Shown here: piece after piece, positions 1 to 6,692 of the stretch
Layout: every line of letters begins with the position of its first letter
How positions within the stretch are numbered: position 1 is the stretch's first letter
NCBI GenBank assembly: GCA_022508735.1
Contig: JAFLUQ010000099.1
Coordinates: 1 to 8,835, forward strand
DNA from: Oscillospiraceae bacterium
GTDB lineage: Bacteria > Bacillota > Clostridia > UMGS1883
Length of the DNA stretch: 8,835 bases
Direction of reading: 5' to 3'
Notes under the pieces: generated by a model
Seen by the model: only the letters and a program-made list of their open reading frames with translations
What the model was told of the DNA's origin: nothing
Databases searched by the model: none
Program-made: the position numbers and the translations under genes

Positions 1-28
1 TATGTCCGAGAGGTCGAAAAAAGCGCAT

Positions 29-50
29 AAAATAAACGAACGTTTATTTT
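29..50. repeat. Inverted repeat, 10-bp arms with a 2-base centre
   Basis: The left arm AAAATAAACG (29-38) and right arm CGTTTATTTT (41-50) are exact reverse complements separated by AA. The short centre and low GC argue against a working terminator hairpin, and no run of T follows on the plus strand. The form is that of an operator for a dimeric repressor. It lies about 200 bases upstream of tspO, so it may instead belong to a gene left of the window. The dyad is seen directly; its role is inference. Confidence 0.5.
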
Positions 51-79
51 GAACGGCCAAATTTCAATTGCATGATAAA

Positions 80-91
80 ACAATATATTGT
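80..91. repeat. 12-bp perfect palindrome in the tspO leader
   Basis: ACAATATATTGT reads the same on both strands. It is in an AT-rich non-coding region where short palindromes arise by chance, but it lies close to the larger dyad at 29-50 and upstream of tspO. A binding site for a dimeric regulator is possible; nothing else supports it. Confidence 0.3.
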
Positions 92-194
92 CCTTGCGAA
101 ATATATTATTCAGTGTATTCCTGTACGATTTACCGTATACTTTTTAAATTGCATGTCGTTAATATTTTGCTGGGATTTTTTCCAGTAAACTTCA

Positions 195-200
195 TATAAT
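195..200 (+). promoter_or_regulatory. Possible -10 box for tspO
   Basis: TATAAT matches the sigma-A -10 consensus exactly and would place transcription start near 207, giving a leader of about 47 bases. No convincing -35 box is found 16-18 bases upstream (172-177 reads GGGATT) and there is no TGn extension. In sequence this AT-rich the hexamer could be coincidence. Confidence 0.25.
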
Positions 201-240
201 TAAATAATTCATTCAATAAATGTGTTTAGATCATTTTAAT

Positions 241-245
241 GGAGG
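241..245 (+). promoter_or_regulatory. Ribosome binding site that sets the tspO start
   Basis: GGAGG is followed by 8 bases and then ATG at 254. The earlier in-frame ATG at 239 overlaps this site and has no ribosome binding site of its own, so the start at 254 is preferred and the five residues encoded between them are probably leader. Confidence 0.8.
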
Positions 246-253
246 CGACACAA

Positions 254-730
254 ATGTGTAAAAAAATAAAGCCATATGTGGCATCGGTCGCGCTGGCGTT
301 AAGTGTAGGCGGAGCTTCAGCATTGTTATCAAAAAGAGGTATTTATCTGTTTCAGAATATAGAAAAACCGCTACTGACGCCGCCGGGAATAGTTTTTCCT
401 ATAGTATGGACACTTTTATACACACTTATGGGTATAAGTGCGGCTATTATATTTGAAAAACGTGCAGAGCAACGAGAGAAGGTGACGGCATCTCTGAGAA
501 TATATGCTCTGCAATTAGCCGTGAATTTCCTGTGGAGCTTGATATTCTTTAACGCACGGGCATTCCTCGCCGCATTTACTTGGCTATTGCTGCTATGGAT
601 ACTCATACTGGTCATGTTAAACCGCTTTGGAAAAATCAGTCCCATGGCGGCACGGCTGCAAATTCCGTATTTACTATGGGTGAGTTTTGCCGGATACCTG
701 ACTTTGGCAATATATCTTCTAAATAAATAA
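254..730 (+). CDS. tspO: TspO/MBR family membrane protein
   Basis: Small integral membrane protein of the TspO / peripheral benzodiazepine receptor family, which binds tetrapyrroles and related hydrophobic ligands; in bacteria it is linked to porphyrin handling and stress signalling. The 158 residues from the start at 254 match the family's usual length and five-helix layout. Family signatures are visible: KPLLTPPG followed by FPIVWTLLYTLMG (residues 38-60), NFLWSLIFF (91-99) and PYLLWVSFAGYL (138-149). The tryptophan often found just before the PP pair is absent (KPLLTPP). The ATG at 254 is chosen over 239 because GGAGG at 241-245 sits 8 bases before it. The gene is monocistronic and convergent with the five-gene minus-strand operon. 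Family assignment is firm; the ligand in this organism is unknown. Confidence 0.92.
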   Translation: MCKKIKPYVASVALALSVGGASALLSKRGIYLFQNIEKPLLTPPGIVFPIVWTLLYTLMGISAAIIFEKRAEQREKVTASLRIYALQLAVNFLWSLIFFNARAFLAAFTWLLLLWILILVMLNRFGKISPMAARLQIPYLLWVSFAGYLTLAIYLLNK

Positions 731-754
731 TTATATTTTGCTTGCAAAACTAAA

Positions 755-780
755 ATCCGACCCACATATGTGGGTCGGAT
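755..780 (-). terminator. Rho-independent terminator of the envelope operon
   Basis: A perfect 26-base palindrome with arms ATCCGACCCACAT and ATGTGGGTCGGAT; as RNA it gives an 11-bp GC-rich stem with an ATAT loop. On the minus strand the stem runs directly into TTTTAGTTTT, the expected U-rich tract, and it lies 8 bases after the stop codon of the metallopeptidase gene. On the plus strand it sits 24 bases after tspO but is followed by CTCCATTATT, so it would terminate tspO less well. Confidence 0.9.
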
Positions 781-788
781 CTCCATTA

Positions 789-2369
789 TTATTCGTTCAC
801 CGGTATAACTATCCATCTGGTCTCAACAGGGGTCTGAACCACGGTTGTACCATTGAATCCCATATACTGCTCGCTGTGACGGGCACGGAATGTCAGGCTG
901 CCGTCAGCGGTCTCGGTAACAGTCCATGTCTCATTGGTGCGCCCCATGCTGTTCCAAATCAGAAGCGGAATACCTCCTTGCATACTACCGCCGGGAACGC
1001 TGACGCAATAGCCGGTGGCCTTATTAAACAGCGTAACTCCGCCGTCAATGCGGCGGCGCAGCCACCAGAGCTGATTGTCACTTCCCATATTCTGCGCAAG
1101 TATAAGACTTTCTCCCGACGCACCGGTCATGCTCTGTACAGTCAAAACCATGCGGCTATTTTTAGGCGATATAATGGAGTATATAGGTTCGGCCTCATCA
1201 TACGGAAAAAGCTCAATATACTCAGAAGCAAACTCCTTATAATACTCATTGTCAGCGGCATAAAGCAGCGCCTTTAGTGCCGCCATGCGGTTTGGATATA
1301 CCTTTGCTACAGCCTCAGCAGCCGAGGGATTTCCGAGAGTCATAAAGTACAGACGGCAGAACTCTGCCAGATCTTCATCCCGGTTACCGCTGCCATAGGT
1401 AGAAACGGGCACCACATCAGCCTCAGTGGCTCTGTCCCATACGCTTTCGTCAAGTGTAAGGCTCCTGTCCAGCACATGACCCAGCTCGTGAGCCAGCGTA
1501 CAGGCAATAGCATCCTCCTTAGGGATATGATCGAGACGAATCCATATGGTGTTCTCGTCGCCATTATAGTTATTTGCGGCATCCACACGATGGACTATGC
1601 GTCTCAGATGCCGACGTACGGCCAGCGGAAAACGGGCCAGCGCTTTAGAGGCATTCTCTACAACAGAACAGTCTTCCAATGTAGTGAAAACCCCCAGCTT
1701 GTAGCCGTCAGACATGGTTACGTCATAGCCCCAGACGGGCTCTTTGTTGCCATCCCACACATCATAAGACGGGAAATATGTCTTGCTGCCGACCTCAACT
1801 GTCACTCCACCTGAGAGATCGGATACACTATCAATGTCAACCAAAATATAAGGATATATTTTCAAGCAGCCAATAAGAATTGAGGCCTGCTCATCGGGTG
1901 TTTTAGAGTTATAATTCTCATTTTCAAGCCTCTCGGCAACTTTTGCGTATATTTCTTCAGTAAAGCCACGGCTTTCAAATGCATAGCTTTCAAAACGCTC
2001 GCGTGTTTTTTCATCTAAAAGAAGATACCCCGCTGTCTCACGTACACTTTCAATGGCCGGACCTTTAAACTGTTCCACAGATGTAGTGATCTCAGCTGTG
2101 TTAGTCTCCGCATTCCATTCTATGCCAAAGCCTGAAAGTTCACAGTTAAGCCGCACAGGCACGTAAGTCTCGCCATCCACATCCACCTCTCCGCAGTACA
2201 CTGGAAAAATATCCGCCGCAAGGCTTGAGGGCATATACATACTTCCGTCTATGTTTATAAATTCACCGTTCAGCATCCTGCCATCTACACTTATTTCCGC
2301 ACCGAAAACAGGAACAGAAAAAATCATTGCTATTATAGCGGCAACGGTGGTCATCATCACTTTTCTCAT
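789..2369 (-). CDS. Exported lethal-factor-like zinc metallopeptidase with stalk and ricin-type lectin domains
   Basis: Predicted secreted protease of 526 residues. A signal peptide covers residues 1-24 (Arg-Lys, hydrophobic core, likely cleavage near VFG-AE). Residues 26-97 resemble the copper amine oxidase N-terminal/stalk domain (VDGETYVPVRL, then GIEWNAETNTAEIT). The catalytic part (about 225-350) has HELGH at 294-298, then STYGSGNRDEDLAEF (323-337). This pattern matches anthrax lethal factor, so H294, H298 and E332 should bind zinc, E295 be the base and Y325 the transition-state tyrosine. Residues 395-526 form a ricin-type beta-trefoil with QxW-like motifs (NQLWWL, NETWTV, ETRWIV), likely binding carbohydrate. 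A strong GGGAGG site (2378-2383) precedes the ATG. It is the last gene of the operon, 21 bases after dtd. Fold and catalytic class follow from motifs; substrate is unknown. A surface-protein or host-glycoprotein target is inference. Confidence 0.85.
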   Translation of the reverse strand: MRKVMMTTVAAIIAMIFSVPVFGAEISVDGRMLNGEFINIDGSMYMPSSLAADIFPVYCGEVDVDGETYVPVRLNCELSGFGIEWNAETNTAEITTSVEQFKGPAIESVRETAGYLLLDEKTRERFESYAFESRGFTEEIYAKVAERLENENYNSKTPDEQASILIGCLKIYPYILVDIDSVSDLSGGVTVEVGSKTYFPSYDVWDGNKEPVWGYDVTMSDGYKLGVFTTLEDCSVVENASKALARFPLAVRRHLRRIVHRVDAANNYNGDENTIWIRLDHIPKEDAIACTLAHELGHVLDRSLTLDESVWDRATEADVVPVSTYGSGNRDEDLAEFCRLYFMTLGNPSAAEAVAKVYPNRMAALKALLYAADNEYYKEFASEYIELFPYDEAEPIYSIISPKNSRMVLTVQSMTGASGESLILAQNMGSDNQLWWLRRRIDGGVTLFNKATGYCVSVPGGSMQGGIPLLIWNSMGRTNETWTVTETADGSLTFRARHSEQYMGFNGTTVVQTPVETRWIVIPVNE

Positions 2370-2390
2370 GGGTCTTTCCTCCCGCCGCAG

Positions 2391-2843
2391 TTAATGTTTA
2401 AGTTTGTCGCGGCTGTTTATTACTATAGTTACAGGGCCGTCGTTTATCAGTGACACATTCATGTGTGCACCAAACACACCCTTTCCCACCGGCACCTGTG
2501 CACCAATTTTTTCGCATACATAGTCGTACATAGACTCAGCCGCCGACGGATCTTCTGCATCACCGAAGTAGGGCCGGTTACCGACAGGTATATCGGTTAT
2601 AAGGGTGAACTGACTTATTATCAGCATCTCACCGCCAATCTGGGGCAGACTCAGATTCATTTTCCCGACATCGTCCTCAAAAATGCGCAGCTTAAGCAGC
2701 TTATCTATCATATAGTCAGCATCGGCAATAGTATCGCCACGTTCCACACCCAGCAGCACCATATAACCACGGCCGGCCTTTGCCTTAAGCTCGCCGTCTA
2801 CGCTTACCGACGCTTCGGCGCATCGCTGTACTACGGCCTTCAT
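2391..2843 (-). CDS. dtd: D-aminoacyl-tRNA deacylase
   Basis: Cytoplasmic proofreading enzyme that hydrolyses D-amino acids (and glycine) mischarged on tRNA, keeping them out of protein. At 150 residues it has the normal family length. The start MKAVVQRCAEASVSVDG is typical, and both active-site motifs are present: SQFTL (77-81) and the Gly-cisPro motif in NDGPVT (134-139). The segment after SQFTL (LITDIPVGNRPYF) keeps the family's GxRPxF element. The ATG overlaps the stop of the upstream gene by 4 bases (ATGA), and a strong GGAGGAGG sits 7 bases before it, so it is probably translationally coupled. Its place between envelope genes is unusual functionally but tight physically. Identification is firm. 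Confidence 0.96.
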   Translation of the reverse strand: MKAVVQRCAEASVSVDGELKAKAGRGYMVLLGVERGDTIADADYMIDKLLKLRIFEDDVGKMNLSLPQIGGEMLIISQFTLITDIPVGNRPYFGDAEDPSAAESMYDYVCEKIGAQVPVGKGVFGAHMNVSLINDGPVTIVINSRDKLKH

Positions 2844-4603
2844 TCCGCATCCTCCTCCGGTTCTGTATTATCAGTATCACTATCAGCGAGATCACCGAAA
2901 TAGTCTATTCTCGTGTAGGGCTGAGCTTTGTCAGCCCAGTCGATTATGATCTTCTTTTTGTCCATATCTGATGTGACATCAGCGCAGTCCAGTATACGCT
3001 GGTAACAACGCTGAGTATCAACACTTCCGCGCTCGTAAGTTTGCATTAGAAGGTATAGATTTTCACCCAAATTCACCTTATAATCATCATTCAGCGGTGC
3101 GAGCTTCACAGCGCGGTCGTTTTCCTCAACGGCACGGGCATAACTTTCTACATTCTTCATAAGTCGTGCGTACTCTATATGGTAGAGTGCCGAATATTCA
3201 TTGCGCTCAATGGCGCGCTTAATATAATACTCGGCGTTCACTGCATCCTCACGATCGCCGTTCTGTTCATAAAGGTGCCGAAGAGCGTTAGCCGCATTAT
3301 AGCAGCTCTCATCATCAAAGGGATTTATTGATGCGGCCATAGAGAACTGCTCAAAGGCCTTTCTTTCATCAATAAACATATTTTTCATTCCGGATCTTCT
3401 GAAGCCCTCACTCACAGCCAACACACAGCCCAAAATTACTGCGGCGGCAAGAGTACAGCAGATTATCGCCGTTATAACGACGGGTACACGTACCTTTGTC
3501 ATGCGACCCAAACGCCACTCACCGTATACTGACACACTCATGAGCAGGATCAATCCTGCAAGTCCGCTGCCAACAGGGGTAAAAAATGAGTATATACCCA
3601 AAATCACTGTAAAGGCGCTTAACCAATCTTTATATTTATAGGTCAGCCAAAGGTGCCTCCCTATGAATACCAGTGCCATAAATAGCCCTAAAATGCCCAA
3701 AGAGCTTGCGAGAGACGCACCCGTGCCAAGCTCATTGACGGAGGTATAGGCTACCGACTGAAACTGTGTTTGCCTTGCAAAAAATCCGCCGCCGCCCAAG
3801 CCCTCCGGACGACGAAGCACTGAAAGCAGCGCATCTAAAAAGGGCGTCATCCTCGTACCTCCGGACCAAACAACCAATAAAACACCCGAGGCTGCTGCCG
3901 CTGCCGCAAATACAAATGAGACCAGCTTGCGACCATTTTTAAACAAATACACTGCCGCAAAACCTGCCACTAAGAACCAACTAAGCGCACTGCGGCTCAT
4001 AAAAAGTACAAATATCATAGGCAGCGCTAAAATGAAAGCTGATATTTTTTTCAGTTTTCGGCCAAATCCGGCCTTCGCCGCACACCACAGGCCCACAGCC
4101 ATATACATTCCCAAAAGATCACTCTGCCCCATACCGGCGCTCATAGGCTCAGTCATGCTGAACCTAGACAAAAAAGCCCAATATATTAAATTCCAAAGGG
4201 CGCAGATCTCTGCGGAAAAAATTATCATATACAAAAGCCGTTCACTGAGACCCTTTTCCTTTCCGACAGAAAAGTAGTCCGCAGCCAGAAACATTGCTCC
4301 AACGACGGTCAGGATCGTGAACACATAGCGTATATGCAAAAAGAGATTGTCCGCCCAAATAATCGCCAAAAGGGCGTAAACCAATGTCAGTACGCCCAAG
4401 CCAATATCCACCGTCATATGTATGCCGCCATTTTCCAATAGCCGTACGGCAAAGCAAAGGGTCACTGCGGCGAAGGCCGCATATAGACCCCAACCCCGGC
4501 AGACTGTATTTATTACAGTAGGGCCAAGCAGAATAAATGCGGCCGCAACAATTTCAAGGCAACCGGCAAACCCCCGGCCTCTGCCTCTATTCTGAATCCT
4601 CAC
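2840..4603 (-). CDS. O-antigen-ligase-like polytopic membrane protein with C-terminal TPR region
   Basis: A 587-residue membrane protein. Residues 15-395 hold roughly ten or more hydrophobic helices. The segment SRSALSWFLVAGF (203-215) and the later NELGTGASLASSLGILGLF (290-308) resemble motifs of the Wzy/WaaL O-antigen ligase-polymerase superfamily, whose members join lipid-linked glycans to other glycans, lipids or proteins. After the last helix (373-397) comes a soluble part with TPR-like helices (about 412-445, 456-480 and 486-520, e.g. SYARAVEENDRAVKLAPLNDD), then an acidic tail ending EPEEDAE. The start is GTG at 4603, backed by GAGGAG (4614-4619) 10 bases upstream; it overlaps the previous gene by 17 bases and dtd by 4. 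No glycosyltransferase or sugar-nucleotide gene is nearby, so the substrate cannot be inferred. General family is likely; enzymatic role is uncertain. Confidence 0.72.
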   Translation of the reverse strand: MRIQNRGRGRGFAGCLEIVAAAFILLGPTVINTVCRGWGLYAAFAAVTLCFAVRLLENGGIHMTVDIGLGVLTLVYALLAIIWADNLFLHIRYVFTILTVVGAMFLAADYFSVGKEKGLSERLLYMIIFSAEICALWNLIYWAFLSRFSMTEPMSAGMGQSDLLGMYMAVGLWCAAKAGFGRKLKKISAFILALPMIFVLFMSRSALSWFLVAGFAAVYLFKNGRKLVSFVFAAAAAASGVLLVVWSGGTRMTPFLDALLSVLRRPEGLGGGGFFARQTQFQSVAYTSVNELGTGASLASSLGILGLFMALVFIGRHLWLTYKYKDWLSAFTVILGIYSFFTPVGSGLAGLILLMSVSVYGEWRLGRMTKVRVPVVITAIICCTLAAAVILGCVLAVSEGFRRSGMKNMFIDERKAFEQFSMAASINPFDDESCYNAANALRHLYEQNGDREDAVNAEYYIKRAIERNEYSALYHIEYARLMKNVESYARAVEENDRAVKLAPLNDDYKVNLGENLYLLMQTYERGSVDTQRCYQRILDCADVTSDMDKKKIIIDWADKAQPYTRIDYFGDLADSDTDNTEPEEDAE

Positions 4604-5873
4604 TCTTGTCCAACTCCTCAGCGGGCTCGGCTATGCATACCAAAACCCTCTCGATTCGACGATCAGAGATTTTAACGACCTTCATGAGCAGGCCGTATGC
4701 CTCAACCTCGAAAGTCAGGCCATCATCGGGGATCTTATCCATCTGTGCAAAAATTAGCCCGCCGATGGTATCATATTCTTCGGTGGGCAGCTCCACGCCC
4801 AGCTCCTCAGACACATCGTCCAGTGGGGCCGTTCCGTCCACTGACCATGTATTTTCATCAATTTTCTCAATCGGAGGAGCGTCTTCGATCTGCTCCTCTT
4901 TCTCGTCCACTATCTCGCCTACAAGCTCCTCAAGAAGATCGTCAATCGTAACGATTCCGCTGAAGCCGCCATATTCGTCGGCAACTATAGCCATATGGTT
5001 CTTTTCCTGCTGCATATTGCGGAAAAGTATATCAGCCGGAACGGTTTCCGGCACAACATAAGCCGGGCGAATTATTGACGCAGCACTGCCGCTGCCATCG
5101 TAAAGGAACTCATACAGCTCACGGGCGTGCACCACGCCGACAATATCATCTATACTGCTGCCGCATACCGGAAAACGAGAAAATCCTGTGTCGCGGACGG
5201 TCTTCTCCCACTCGCGGGGGTCGTCCTCCATCTTCAGTACGGCTACGTCCGTGCGGTGGGTCATAACATCAACGGCAGACAGTGTGTCAAATTCAAATAT
5301 ATTCTGAATAAACTCCTGCTCTTCAGGAGCAATGGCTCCGCTCTCAGAGCCGATATCCACCATTTTACGGATTTCTTCCTCAGTTACGTCGGTGAGCTCC
5401 TCGTCGGTGGCCACACCTCCTATAACACTGAGCAGTCTCGCAAGCCACTCTGCTGCTACTACAGCCGGGCGACTGATAACATATACGAGCCGCATTGGCA
5501 TAATGAGTCCACGAGCCAGATTCTCGGCATTCTTGAGAGCTATGCGAAGAGGCACCATGCGGCACAATACCAGCCCCGCAAAGGCTGTTACAATTACTAT
5601 TATCACCGCATAAACTACGTCAGTTTCGGTCAGCAAGGCGGCACTGAATGCACCGGCTAAAAGCAGGATAAGTATCGTCCAATACCGACAGGCGGCAAGA
5701 AATACCGCCTCATTTTCTTTGAGCTTCAAGAGTTTTTTTGCACGCTTGTCTTCCTCCGCCTCTTTTTGAAGCAGTGAAAGACTCACAATGTCCAATGACG
5801 CAGTCATCAGCGTCAAGAGACCTCCCAAAATCAAAAGTACAAGCATGGACAAACAGACAGGCAGGGGTTCCAA
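4587..5873 (-). CDS. CNNM/CorC-family membrane protein (DUF21, CBS pair, CorC/HlyC C-terminal domain)
   Basis: A 428-residue member of the family often annotated as hemolysin or magnesium/cobalt efflux protein. Hydrophobic helices at about 8-35, 58-82, 86-105 and 121-150 correspond to the DUF21 domain. The linker ATDEELTDVTEEEIRKMVDIG (155-175), a CBS pair (about 203-325, with ADEYGGFSGIVTIDDLLEELVGEI at 298-321) and a C-terminal transporter-associated domain (about 335-415) are typical. The DUF21 part is not: the usual FSGSETA-like and GExxPK motifs read LMTASLDIV and CRMVPLR, so transport ability is doubtful. The start is TTG at 5873, supported by AAGGAAGAG (5881-5889) 7 bases upstream; the first ATG (5846) has no ribosome binding site. 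It lies 29 bases after trhA and overlaps the next gene by 17. Family firm, activity uncertain. Confidence 0.88.
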   Translation of the reverse strand: MEPLPVCLSMLVLLILGGLLTLMTASLDIVSLSLLQKEAEEDKRAKKLLKLKENEAVFLAACRYWTILILLLAGAFSAALLTETDVVYAVIIVIVTAFAGLVLCRMVPLRIALKNAENLARGLIMPMRLVYVISRPAVVAAEWLARLLSVIGGVATDEELTDVTEEEIRKMVDIGSESGAIAPEEQEFIQNIFEFDTLSAVDVMTHRTDVAVLKMEDDPREWEKTVRDTGFSRFPVCGSSIDDIVGVVHARELYEFLYDGSGSAASIIRPAYVVPETVPADILFRNMQQEKNHMAIVADEYGGFSGIVTIDDLLEELVGEIVDEKEEQIEDAPPIEKIDENTWSVDGTAPLDDVSEELGVELPTEEYDTIGGLIFAQMDKIPDDGLTFEVEAYGLLMKVVKISDRRIERVLVCIAEPAEELDKSEDSE

Positions 5874-5880
5874 AATAAAT

Positions 5881-5889
5881 CTCTTCCTT
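5881..5889 (-). promoter_or_regulatory. Ribosome binding site supporting a TTG start
   Basis: On the minus strand this reads AAGGAAGAG, 7 bases before the TTG at 5873. The next in-frame ATG (5846-5844) has no purine-rich site before it, so the TTG start is preferred for the CNNM-family gene. Confidence 0.7.
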
Positions 5890-5902
5890 TCAGTTAAACA
5901 GT

Positions 5903-6568
5903 TCAGATCTTAACGGGCATCACATAAAGTAAAATGCACAGAAAGTGCAACACGCTCCCGCCCAGTACAAACAGATGCCAGATCGAGTGCATATATGGAA
6001 TCTTTTTCAGGCAGTAGAATATTACTCCGACCATATAGACCAATCCGCCCGATATGAGCAGCCATATACCTGCCATGGGGAGGCCTGCCCTCATAGGACT
6101 CCACATTGTAACCACCGCCCATCCAAGGACGATGTAGCTTATGAGGCTTATGAGCTTGAATTTTTCGAGGTTAATGGAGTTCAGCACGATACCGAGTATC
6201 GACACACCCCATACAACGCCGAACATGGCCCAGCCGCCGTGCTGACGCAGTGTGCAGAGCATAACAGGCGTATATGTTCCCGCAATCAATAGATAAATGC
6301 TGCAGTGATCTATGACACGGAAGACCTTCTTTGCCCTAGGGGCCTGAATCGCGTGATACAGCGTGCTCATAGTGAACAGGAGTATCATCGTCGCTCCGTA
6401 TATGGAGCCGCTCACTACGCCGTAAACATTGTGGGCCCGGGCGGCAAAAACTACCATTAGTACAAGCGCTGCTATACCTATCAGCGCTCCGATGCCGTGA
6501 GAAACAGAGCTGAATATCTCCTCACCGATAGAGTAAAGTCCACGCCTTTTTTTTACAGCAGTGCTCAT
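5903..6568 (-). CDS. trhA: Hemolysin III / PAQR family membrane protein
   Basis: A 221-residue, seven-helix membrane protein of the hemolysin III group (TrhA/YqfA), bacterial relatives of adiponectin and progestin receptors (PAQR). Bacterial members are linked to membrane fluidity and lipid homeostasis; the hemolysin name is historical. The family's putative metal-site motifs are intact: EEIFSSVSHGIGA (16-28), STLYH (68-72), IDHCSIYLLIAGTYTP (86-101) and HSIWH with a further histidine at 208 (194-208). The length is normal. The ATG at 6568 has AAGGGAGA (6574-6581) 5 bases upstream. It is the first gene of the operon and has a good promoter about 55 bases upstream. It sits next to the CNNM-family gene; proteins of both families carry the hemolysin label but are unrelated in sequence. 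Assignment is firm. Confidence 0.94.
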   Translation of the reverse strand: MSTAVKKRRGLYSIGEEIFSSVSHGIGALIGIAALVLMVVFAARAHNVYGVVSGSIYGATMILLFTMSTLYHAIQAPRAKKVFRVIDHCSIYLLIAGTYTPVMLCTLRQHGGWAMFGVVWGVSILGIVLNSINLEKFKLISLISYIVLGWAVVTMWSPMRAGLPMAGIWLLISGGLVYMVGVIFYCLKKIPYMHSIWHLFVLGGSVLHFLCILLYVMPVKI

Positions 6569-6620
6569 AAATTTCTCCCTTCAGATAAAAAAAGAATATA
6601 CATATAAATATACATTTTGA

Positions 6621-6649
6621 ATTTTATCACAAATTATGCCTGTTTGCAA
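6621..6649 (-). promoter_or_regulatory. Extended -10 promoter for the trhA operon
   Basis: On the minus strand TTGCAA (-35, 6644-6649; 4 of 6 to consensus), a 17-base spacer and TAAAAT (-10, 6621-6626; 5 of 6), with TG one base before the -10 box. Transcription would start near 6614, leaving a leader of about 45 bases before trhA. Spacing and the TGn extension make it a convincing sigma-A promoter. Confidence 0.65.
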
Positions 6650-6692
6650 CTGTTTTTTATAAATGTTACAGTTTTTTAAAAATCGGAATATG

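Noticed and set aside
1..28. A minus-strand ATG at 28-26 that could begin a gene running off the left edge, with the 29-50 dyad as its operator.
   Set aside because: No ribosome binding site precedes it and only nine codons are visible, so it cannot be supported.
1..30. An open frame from the left edge ending in TAA at 28-30 (YVREVEKSA), which could be the C-terminus of a gene to the left.
   Set aside because: Nine codons are too few to support a gene; the other plus-strand frames also stop soon after, and no family can be recognised.
66..155. Nine-base direct repeat AATTGCATG at 66-74 and 147-155.
   Set aside because: Two short copies in AT-rich sequence are easily coincidental and are not placed symmetrically to a promoter.
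163..186. Stem CTGGGA/TTCCAG at about 170-185 in the tspO leader as a possible riboswitch or attenuator.
   Set aside because: Six pairs with one G-U and a T-only loop, located upstream of the likely transcription start; no larger conserved structure is apparent.
736..749. Small palindrome TTTTGC-TT-GCAAAA between tspO and the operon terminator.
   Set aside because: Loop too small and AT-rich; likely part of the U-rich tail region of the adjacent terminator.
738..1277. Long plus-strand open frames opposite the metallopeptidase and other minus-strand genes.
   Set aside because: They lie antisense to genes with clear protein families, lack ribosome binding sites and have compositions unlike real proteins.
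6649..6674. Inverted repeat AACTGT/ACAGTT followed by a T run on the plus strand, terminator-like.
   Set aside because: Only 6 AT-rich pairs with a 14-base loop, wrong strand for the neighbouring genes, and it overlaps the -35 region of the trhA promoter. The GNAT cluster therefore has no clear terminator.
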